DNA from: Ecdyonurus torrentis
Lineage: Eukaryota; Arthropoda; Insecta; Ephemeroptera; Heptageniidae
Assembly (NCBI GenBank): GCA_949318235.1
Contig: OX439131.1
Span: forward strand, 21,181,972-21,245,971
Direction of reading: 5' to 3'
Length of the DNA stretch: 64,000 nucleotides
Part shown: one piece after another, positions 54,724 through 64,000 of the stretch
How the letters are laid out: every line of letters starts with the position of its first letter
Position numbering within the stretch: position 1 is the stretch's first letter
Position numbers and translations under genes: made by a program
Notes under the pieces: model-generated
The model's database searches: none
Seen by the model: the letters and a program-made list of their open reading frames with translations, nothing else
What the model was told of the DNA's origin: nothing

Positions 54724-54843
54724 ATGGAGGAAGTAGCTGCGCTAACAAACGTCAACTTTGTCAACAAGCTACAAATCAACCAGTTTGCACGCAAACTTTT
54801 TAGGGAGGAAATACCCACCACCACACCAATGTTATACGTATAA
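54724..54843 (+). other. 39-codon ATG open frame in a small unique island
   Basis: ATG with G at +4, 39 sense codons, then TAA. The translation starts MEEVAALTNVNFVNK and is not low-complexity. The surrounding ~200 bp is GC-richer than the intron. It is too short to classify and lacks splice or polyadenylation support. A decayed transposon open frame is possible. Confidence 0.2.
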
Positions 54844-55404
54844 CTGCAAGTCTTTAAGACTTTTAAAACTTATGAAATGTATTTTATTTACTATAATTAT
54901 AAGGAGAAATATAAATAAAGACCTAAAATAACTATAATTTATAAAGATATTAATTTTGTAGGGGGATCGAGCTACAAGTTTGTATTTTTCAAAAAAGTTT
55001 TTTTTTAAAGTTTAAAAACTAATTTAATTTATTAAAACTATTTTTAATAGTAAACACGTGTTTTTTTGTCTTTATTTAATTAAGTGAATATTATCACAAA
55101 AATGTTTTATTTAAAAGCAAAATTGTTAGTTGAGATAACAATATTTTCTGTTTCAAAATACAGTAGAAAAATGACCAAAGTCATATCTTTATTACATTTA
55201 TTTTAGTTTTTTTTTCTTTTATTCTTTCTTGTATCCATCTTCATCATGCAATCCCATCAACGTACCAAAAAAATACTCTCGTAGAGTACTTTTAGCTTTA
55301 CGTTGCTTTGTAACAAAATATTTTCTGCACAGAAAACACAAACTAAATAAAAGTAAGACAGAAATAATAACAAAAAAATAGACAAGAGTTTTTTTTTATT
55401 ATTT

Positions 55405-55406
<2 letters not shown>

Positions 55407-55498
<92 letters not shown>

Positions 55499-55499
55499 G
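55407..55499. repeat. compound (CT)n(ATCT)n microsatellite
   Basis: A CT tract of about 80 bp that passes into three ATCT units. Confidence 0.97.
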
Positions 55500-56343
55500 A
55501 GTACTAAACTTAGTTGGATAGAAAATATAAAAATTCTTGTTTCAGGTCTTTACTAATCTTAAAAAATTACTTTTGTATTATTATTATGTAAATATTTTAT
55601 AAGCATAAAAAAATGCATTATATTGGACGTATTTTATAATGCATTCATATGAAACAAAAACGATTTTCTATAGAAATTTCTCGTTGAACTAAGAAGTGTG
55701 ACTTTGAGTGTACTACTACGTCATAATATTTTTATAGCCACAAGCGTGGGTGGGTGTGCATCGATCTGTACATAATCTACTGCCGCAATAATAGTAATAA
55801 TAATCATGACTTACACTGCAAACTTTACTTGCTTTTCTCAAGACTCCAATCATACAAAATCAATTACAATTTATGACCTAATAATAATAGTAGTATGACT
55901 TAATATTATAAATAAGCATTGTATTATCTTGGATTTAATAAATAAGGTATTTTATAATAAAGCACATCTAAAAAAATAATAATAGAGAATGTAGAGAATT
56001 TAAATTGATCCAAATCTGTATAAATAGTTGGTATTTTTATAATATTATAAAATTAAGATTGTTATATTAAAAAGTTTACCTACGATCGATAATAATATAT
56101 TTTATCGAGTTTTTAAATGGTAAATATATTATCACAATTGTGTATACCATGGAAATAACAACTTAATTGGTTTAAAATTTCTATGCATAATTGATGTGAA
56201 AAATGATTCTTTTAAAGTAAAATATTTATCTTATAAATAATATATATTATTATGTACCATTAAAAACCATTATACATATTTATGAATTTAAATACACAAT
56301 ACTATTATTATAAACTTAATGTTTATAAACGTATTTACCCTTC

Positions 56344-56345
<2 letters not shown>

Positions 56346-56380
<35 letters not shown>
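56346..56380. repeat. (CT)n microsatellite
   Basis: A 35 bp CT tract. Confidence 0.95.
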
Positions 56381-56381
<1 letters not shown>

Positions 56382-58279
56382 CAGATGTTCTCGTACTTTC
56401 TCTCATATTTCAAATTTAGGTATTTTATTACGTGATCTAATTTTTCTATCAACTTTAAATCAAGTATAAAATAAGAATTTTTGATAAAGACGTTGTAACT
56501 TAGAAATCTATTTCAATTTATTGATTTATAATCAATCAAAAAAATACAATATACGGAGGTAAATAAGACACTAAACTTCTTATCGCTTCATAAGAGAGTA
56601 GAGATTTATATTACTTTATAAAATAAAAGTGTTATTGTCATCATCTTAATATATTATATAAATATTGATTTAATTAGATTAATGCTACCAAAAAGCTATT
56701 TATGTACGTCTGGAGTAATTAAAGAAAATTACTTCAACTCTTTAATTTCTCAAAAAAAAAAAAAAAGCAGTTTAAACTGCCAAACATAAACATTCCTGAT
56801 TGAAGAGAGTAATTTATTTTATTTGAAATATGTTAATTAAATTTTTAAAGTTTAGTTTCATAAACAGTTCACTTTAAAATAGACTTTATCGGAAAAAAAA
56901 ATTATGAAAAAGTTTGTGCACCTGTAAAGTAGGCAACCTTTTGAACAAATGTAGGAAGCGGGTTGCATAACAAGAAGGATATCCTTGACTTTCACGATTT
57001 TAGTAATGTTTTCTATGGATTTAAAACGAGATGCAGCATTGCAATTTTACATACAATTATTTTAAAGGTGCATAATTATCTACAAAAGTAGGCGTGTTTT
57101 ATACTAGCCTTTGAATATTCTGTTCACGGACAAAACCAAATACATAATAATTGCACTGCTTACCATTGATAATTAATATGTTATTAAATGATATGTTGTA
57201 AGTACCCGACAATGGACAACAATGGAAGTAAATGCCTTTAAGAAGTAATGCCTTTGGAAGTAAATGCTTAGGTGGCATTCTTTGCCATCCACCGCACCCG
57301 CTCTATATCTCGGCCTGTGTAATCTATATGGTAATGTTGCCATATTTACGATTTTTCTATAAGCCTAATGTATCGCAAGATTTAGATTTCAATTCAGTAC
57401 ATCATAATTTTATATAGTATTCTAAACTATTAACATTTACGGTATAAAACATAACTGCAGGATAAATAACGTATTTTATCTTAGCCTTGCACTTGAACAC
57501 TCTTTTCTTCGTTGTAATATGAAATTGAATAACATTGAAATATTTTAAATTCAATATAATTTTATTATTTATTTAGTTTTCATATTCCAAGAATTAGTTT
57601 TTTTATTAACATTAATTAATAAGTAGAAAGCAAATAATGTTAAGAATAATTAATGACTGAAATTACTACTATCATGTAGAAAGGTTATTAAAATTATGTA
57701 AAATAAGTTAAAAGTGTATAGTGTATATTTACATATTATAATCATTATAGAGTTTGTTTCATTACGTTCAATGTTGTATAAGTATAGAAATTACATATAT
57801 AAATTATATTTAGAAATAAAAGTAAATTTTTTTATTGATATTTGAACGAAGTGGAAAAAAAAAATTAAAATTAAAAAAAAAAAAAAAAAAAAAAAGTTTA
57901 TAAAAAGATACCAATCCATAAAGTTCAACTTCCTATAGCAACAGCAATATGTTTATTATAAAATTTAATATAAAAATTCTCTCTCTTTTTCTGTATAATG
58001 TTTGTCATAGAAGGGGGTTTATATGTGTTTACGTTTAACTCTGGTAAACACGATAATAATCATCACGCGTGTTAGCTGCATTGACCCGCCAGCTAAATAA
58101 AAGTAATTGTCTGCATTAATTACTGCAACTAGATCCAGGGTCAATTACATTATTAACACTATTACTTTGCTGTGTCAATATTAATAATTGTAGTTTTTTA
58201 TTGCTATTTAACATCTTATGATTTGTATTTGCAATGTTTTATTTTGAAGAGTTTAAAAGGTACATTTTTTATGGATTAA

Positions 58280-58611
58280 GGGAGTAGGGGACCGACGTCG
58301 GCCATTAGACTCAAACTTTTATCGGCAAAAAAATCTGAAATTTTGCACAATGATACTTCTGCTTAAGACAATTTCAAATATATAAAATTTTTGGGGGGTC
58401 ACCGTGCAAATTAATTTTATATGATTTTTTGAAATTTTAATGCCATAAGGCATAATGTTAATTTCAATAATTTTTTTCTTTTTTTTTTGGACGGTGACAC
58501 ATCTTGAAATTTTTATCACGGCTAGGTGTGACCCTTAGCTACACAATGATACCAAATTTAGACCCAAAACACGAGCTAGTTTTTAAGATATAAGGTCGGT
58601 CCCCTACTGCC
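58280..58611. mobile_element. TTAA-flanked MITE, second family, 332 bp
   Basis: TTAA at 58276-58279 and 58612-58615. The ends are GGGAGTAGGGGACCGAC and, on the minus strand, GGCAGTAGGGGACCGAC (16 of 17 match). A subterminal GTCACCGT motif is present in both halves in inverted orientation. The interior is AT-rich and non-coding; the minus-strand 66-codon frame is spurious. The ends differ from the AGGCATAGA family, so it is a separate piggyBac-like non-autonomous family. Confidence 0.88.
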
Positions 58612-59173
58612 TTAAGGTGGATGTATATTTATTTTTATTGATAAAAAGGTGTATTTATTTAAGGAAAATTAGGAAGGCCAATACTAAAATGCTGTATGAT
58701 TGGGACTAAAACAATTGTGTGAGAAGTGTTTTCCTAATACACTGAGCAAAAACTTACGTAGTCAAAAAGCAATATTAAGGTTAAACAATGACCCAAAACA
58801 GATATAACGTTGTAATGAAAAAGGTGAATCTTATAATATTAACTAGATAATGAAGTAGCTATCCATTTAGTGCGCTAAAAATTTACCGCCTTCCTGCATT
58901 AGCCACCAAAATTGTCAACGCTAGATATGTTTTTTCAGTGTACAAGCTGCCAGTTGTGGTTCAGATATCAAGCTAGCTATTCTATTTGGATCTAATTTAG
59001 TATCAAAAAGAAGAATTTTTCATAGATCAGGAGGCGGGGGAATTATATTTGCCCTAAATAAATATGAACATAAAACAAAAAAGCTTTCTTTGCACCCGCT
59101 ATATAGAAAGGTTAACAAACATTCAAAAACATCCGCAGCTTTTTGTTTTAGAAATAGCAACAAATAATCTTAA

Positions 59174-59498
59174 AGCCATAGACCACATAAAACAACATGT
59201 GCTTTTTAATGAATTAACACGAAATGGGATGATCAAAACTGATTACCAGAATGTTAATGTAGCCCCACGAGAGAGCGTAAAAAAAACTGTAAGGTATGCA
59301 ATTTGCGTGAAAATTCATGTTTATGACAACAGAAACATGCAAAAATTAGTATGAAAATGTTATGCGGGTTGCATAAATCGAATTTTCTGATCACTGCTAC
59401 GGGGCTACTGTTGGGTTTTGAGACAAACTTATTATTTTTGTAAATCCCATGAAGTGTTTTGTGATATAAATGATTACGTTTTTCTCTGGTCTATTCCT
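59174..59498 (-). mobile_element. TTAA-flanked MITE, copy C, 325 bp
   Basis: A minus-orientation copy of the family at 33246 and 40716. TTAA at 59170-59173 and 59499-59502. The left end is AGCCATAGACCACA; the right end on the minus strand is AGGAATAGACCAGA. It retains the GGGGCTACATT block (here as its complement) seen in copy B. The 96-codon plus-strand frame (59064-59354) that enters it is not a gene. Confidence 0.9.
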
Positions 59499-59504
59499 TT
59501 AAGT

Positions 59505-59609
59505 CAACCTCATATATTTTTAACTTGATATCATAAAAACTAAGGAACACATCAATTGAAAAAGCTAGTTTACTTTATGCCTACAAAATTCCACTTCTAC
59601 TCTTCAAGA

Positions 59610-59645
<36 letters not shown>

Positions 59646-59777
59646 TGTCATATATTTTCCTGATACTTTCTACAGAATTAAATATTATTTTTTATTACGA
59701 TTTTATTTTTATTTTATAAAAGTGTATGTACTGAAAAAAAAATACAACTCTCATAATTTTAAGTACTTCTCAAGTTG

Positions 59778-59809
<32 letters not shown>

Positions 59810-60255
59810 GGAAAAATTATTATAATTCATCTAAAGCTACCATAGAGAGGGAATAAATATTTACTGAACGAAATTTAAAACTCATTCATTTTTAAAACAT
59901 TTTTATTACAAATATATATAAAAATATAATTTAATATAAAAATGATGAGATTATTTTTATATTCTCATTATTATTTCATAAAAATGACTGTTAGGCAATG
60001 AGAGGAAAAAATATTGTACAGATTAAAATGAAAATATTTCCTGTTTAAAGTGAACCAATAAAAATGTATTAAAAACAACATAGATTCAACGTTTTACAAT
60101 GTAGAACAGATTTTTTTTAAAAAAAAGGGTATGGGATTTCAGTCACATATTTAGTCATTAGATTATTTTATTATAACTTGTTAATACTGAAATAGAGCTA
60201 TGTTAAAATATTTTGGTCGATAATTTTTTGTATTGTTTGTATTTACATGTTTTGA
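59505..60255. other. AT-rich presumed intron
   Basis: T29 (59612-59640) and A28 (59778-59805) homopolymers, which are complementary and 137 bp apart. Nothing else recognisable. Confidence 0.65.
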
Positions 60256-60264
60256 TTAACTATT

Positions 60265-60541
60265 ACCAATACCAACTCCATGGTATAGTGGTTCACGCGT
60301 CCGACTTGCATGCAAGAGGTCGTGGGTTCAATCCCAGCCACCGGTCAGGCTTTTACAAAAGCCTGGCGAGGGCAAGGAGCTAGCTTGGAAATCCGCGAGG
60401 CAAGGCCAACTTTGCTGGCTATTCTGACTGAGAGTTTCCACGGTTTCCTCCCCTTGTTATGGCGAATGCCGGGATATTTGCAGTTGGAAAACTCCTAGTA
60501 CCTTACTTAAAAGAAAAAAAAAAAAAGAAAAAAAAAAAAAA
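60265..60541 (+). mobile_element. tRNA-derived SINE
   Basis: The head resembles a tRNA: A box TGGTATAGTGG (60281-60291) and a perfect B box GGTTCAATCCC (60325-60335), with TTGCATGCAAG where the anticodon arm would be, closest to an alanine-type (TGC) tRNA. The body follows (GTTTCCACGGTTTCCTCC, GGCGAATGCCGGGATATTTG), resembling tRNA-SINE bodies known in arthropods. It ends in an A-rich tail (60510-60541). AACTATT at 60258-60264 and 60542-60548 is a likely target-site duplication. The internal RNA polymerase III promoter looks intact. The 62-codon open frame is spurious. Confidence 0.85.
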
Positions 60542-60549
60542 AACTATTG

Positions 60550-62714
60550 CATGGAAAAAATAAAAAAATCTTAATATTCCTCAATAAGACATTCATATAG
60601 GAATTTCTATTTAAGGACATATTTTGCATCTAACGTTTAGCAATACATAAATCGTTGCATAATAGCATTATTTTTTTTAATTATATACTATAAAAAAAAG
60701 GACGAACGTCAAAAAAAAAAATAATAATAATAACGTTCATATTTCTACTGTAACTATACTCATTACTATTTCATGTGATAAATGAATGTATTTTTGATCA
60801 CGATTTACTTTTACCTTTCATGATATTATCTATCTGTTTATTATTCCTTTGCGCAATATAAAATTCCTTTGATGCACCAGTTCACAGTGTAAATCAATAT
60901 TTCTGTGCATGACGTGCATCTACCTAGTTGATTATGCACTTTTTTAAAGTTAATATTACTAATTTACGTGTATAGTTAATATTATGAAGTTCTGCTTTCA
61001 AACTAAAATTAGTTCTTTATTCAGCAACAGAGAGAAAGTCCACATACACTGAATATCTGAATATGATAGAGTTACAAATATAAAAACAGTCCATAATATA
61101 ATAATATTCATAATAAAAGTTACTTATATTCATCAAACTGCAGCATTACAAAGTTTAAAGTAAAGTGCTATTCAAATTGTGCCTAAATATAGGCAGTGAT
61201 GTATTAAAAAAAATTAAGGTTATAACAATGTGAACAGTTGATAAGATTAGAGAAATTCTATAGCACTCTGTTGCTAAAACTGAAGTTAGCGATGCCAACA
61301 CAACATATTATTATATTTGGTTTAAATAGCTTGAATTTTCTGTAAATATGAAATGGTGCATTAAAATAAATGGATTGAAGATGGTGATTCATCTACGTAA
61401 TTATTCAGCAATAAAAACATTCCAGTATTTAATTGCATTTTTACTATCAGCTTCGTATTAAAATCTGATTCATTTTATTTAATACTTATTTTTTAATGTG
61501 AAAAACATAAAAATACATTTTTGAATAACTTTAATTTATTTCTTCTTCTCTCAACTGCAATCATAAAGCTATCATGATTAACTGACATTTTGTTATTATG
61601 AACTAATAAGATGGACATTTGAATTATTAAAATGAGGAAGTGTTGGGATATGCCTGCGGATATAACTTCTCAAAAGTATGATAAACCAATATTGTTATAA
61701 AGTTGAAAATTGTATAGTTTTTGTTAGTAAAATAAACCATGTTAGAAATTATGACAGATATAATACACAAATGACAGTTATGCCGCAAGCTCATACAACT
61801 TGCAATATACGCAGAAAGCAAATAATAGTGTGCATGTAAATACAATAACTTTAGTTATTAACTCTGAGAACAATACAATTTTCAATCAACATATTTTTTT
61901 ATTATACATAATACATAAGATAGAACTGCATATTCAATTTAGATAACACAATATCTTTTGTAGACAAAAAGTAATCAACTACAGTGATACTTTTCTGGTT
62001 TAAATAACAAATGGGGACAGATTTATGTTTTAAAGATTTCATTGATTTTTGCTAATATAAAATCTAATTATATTTACTTTATATAATTTTATGGATGATA
62101 ACATTAAAATTATTATAGAGACGTAATATTAAACACGAAAACAAATTTCAACCATTTTCATGAGATGTTGATTTTAATAACATTAAATTTTCGTAAAAAG
62201 CTTTTCCTATCTTGTAATAATTTAATAATAAAATACTAACTTGTAAATTTGCTTATACTTTTAGTGCACTATAAAAAAATATAAAACATTCAAATACTCA
62301 ATTTTCTTTAAACTTACTTTTTATATACAAAAAAAAAAACTTCACAAGAAAGTTATTATTTATTATTTTAAAACCTCATCTTAAAATATTGATAAAATGT
62401 AAGAGAAGTAAAAAGAGAGACAATTTTTAAAATGAAAAAAAAAAAAAATGTTTCTCTCAGTCAGTATAAATAATTTAGTGTGTTTATATTAAAGCATCAG
62501 TCAGGTAATGATATAAATCTAGTTTTTAAGGCTCAAAATTTATGACTGGGTTACGTCAGAGTATAAGGATGAGGATGTTTACCGGACGATCTCAAGCGTG
62601 TTCGCGGGATGAGGGGCAGCCAAGCCAGACACTCGTGTGTGTTCTTCTTAGCTAAGTTGCTTCTTCTAGTCCTGCATCTGCAAACCAATCTTCGCACTCG
62701 CCAAATTAAAAATC

Positions 62715-62778
<64 letters not shown>

Positions 62779-63963
62779 ATATATGGCTTTCATAGAAATT
62801 ACCAAACTCAGACATGTATATTTATGTACTTGACTTTATTACCTAGAGGAATACTGAAACAACAAACTATACATTAGAGCTTACGCATGCAATATCTTAT
62901 AATAAGTCATTTCGTACAACCATAGTAGTATGGTACAACTATTAAAAAAATTGTATTATGCAAAAAGAAAAGCTAAATATTAGACAATCTCAGCAATGTT
63001 ATCATAAAATCAACTACCTAGTTGTAAATTGAATTTATTGTGATTATTATAAAATATTGTTTAAAAAGAAGCCACATAATCATGTAAGTGGGTTTTTACC
63101 ATTTTTGGTCTCTCAATAAAAACCATTTAACAACTGCTATATTTTTATTAAAAAATAATATCTTAATGGATTTAACCTTTAGAAATAGTCCTATAAAATT
63201 TAATTTACTATAAATTTGTCACAAAGTGCAAGTTCTTGAAATTTTGAACGCAAAACAAAAAAAGTTTGAAAATGTTGGTTTTTATTTTTGCATCATTTTA
63301 CTAATCGGAGCAATAATGGAAAGCACCCTTTTTTTTATAAGTTATCTAAACGCAGAAAATTAATAATACGTAATATAAGCTAATAAGTATCTTCTTTTAC
63401 AATTCATTAATTAAAAAAAATCTACATAATTCTACAATTTATGCTACAATATAGTAAGTAATCTTGAATAGTGGAAGCAAACCCAAACAACTAAAATATA
63501 AATAATAATAATAATAAAAACACGCACAATTAACAAAGCTTTGATATTTACTCTCTAATTTAAAACTTGTTTTTTATAGGAAAGTTTTATTAGTGTATGA
63601 AAATAATATAAGCAACAATAGCAGTCTTTAAATTTATATGCCTCTCGGTAAAGCCTATAATAACAGTTAGAAAATGTTTTATTTACCGCATTTTAGCGAA
63701 GCTTAAATACTTGTACTAGTTAAAATCTGTTTTTAAACATAAGTTTTGTTATTTAAAAAAATTAAAAAGTTTAAATTTAACATTTAGTTGTAGTAAAAAG
63801 ATGTTTGGTACTGTACATGAACTAAGATCGTACATTTACTATTTTACTACTAATAAATTCTCATTTTTTTTATATATATACTTTTTTATGTAAACATGTT
63901 AAAAACAAAATCGATACTCAGACAAAAACACAAATTTGTTTATTACATTGAAACCACGGTGCG

Positions 63964-64000
<37 letters not shown>
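60550..64000. other. AT-rich presumed intron to window end
   Basis: No exon or gene. It holds a GC-richer patch at 62570-62715 (GGACGATCTCAAGCGTG, GGGGCAGCCAAGCC) bordered by a CT tract, and ends in a T34 run (63967-64000) that reaches the edge. Confidence 0.6.
62719..62774. repeat. (CT)n microsatellite
   Basis: A 56 bp CT tract directly after a GC-richer unique patch. Confidence 0.97.

Larger units (their letters stand above)
53965..58270. other. AT-rich presumed intron
   Basis: No exon was found. It contains CT microsatellites at 55407 and 56346, a short island at 54640-54850, and AT-rich DNA. The region 57230-57330 (TGCCTTTAAGAAGTAATGCC, CACCGCACCCGC) is unique but non-coding. Confidence 0.6.

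Noticed and set aside
59064..59354. A 96-codon plus-strand open frame
   Set aside because: Most of it lies in MITE copy C, and the equivalent frames are broken in other copies.
60274..60345. A functional tRNA gene
   Set aside because: Acceptor-stem pairing is poor and the sequence continues into a SINE body with an A-rich tail and target duplication.

Overview
This is a eukaryotic, almost certainly animal, genomic window. It is very AT-rich and dominated by non-coding DNA. Long (CT/GA)n, (AT)n, (CA/GT)n and homopolymer tracts are everywhere, there is one very long (CTTTT)n array, and many short inverted-repeat DNA transposons. Only one protein-coding exon is secure. A tRNA-derived SINE and a BSC1/DSC1-type sodium/cation-channel exon favour an arthropod. 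The low GC and extreme microsatellite load would suit a crustacean such as an isopod, amphipod or decapod, but that last step is inference.

Layout. 1-9 kb: AT-rich filler with several inverted-repeat elements, including a 120 bp Tc1/mariner-like MITE with exact TA duplications. 9.0-9.5 kb: 102 uninterrupted CTTTT units. 11-18 kb: a 282 bp palindromic MITE, clustered microsatellites and a TA-flanked ~986 bp element. 18.4-24.2 kb: TTAA-flanked MITEs, one of them split by a ~2.7 kb foldback element with ~0.9 kb arms. 25.9-28.4 kb: a GC-richer zone with a plausible three-exon minus-strand transcript that looks non-coding. 29-46 kb: AT-rich sequence with microsatellites, two more TTAA MITEs and a miRNA-precursor-like hairpin. 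46.6-47.8 kb: a unique island followed by the start-codon exon of the channel gene (plus strand, good 3' splice site, in-frame upstream stop, good 5' splice site). 47.8-64 kb: presumably the channel gene's first coding intron. It carries a 1.6 kb TTAA-flanked palindrome, further TTAA MITEs and the SINE.

How the parts relate. The channel exon gives the window a gene context: upstream sequence is 5' flank or 5'UTR intron, downstream sequence is intron. The long inverted repeat at 51.9-53.5 kb would therefore lie in a primary transcript and could fold into a ~680 bp hairpin. Four MITEs share the end motif AGgcaTAGA next to TTAA (three of one family plus the ~305 bp palindrome, which is separately derived). 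Two further TTAA-bounded elements have different ends. Together they point to a piggyBac-like transposase acting in trans; no transposase gene is visible here.

No complete gene, rRNA, functional tRNA or CRISPR was found. Almost all other open reading frames are microsatellite read-through.
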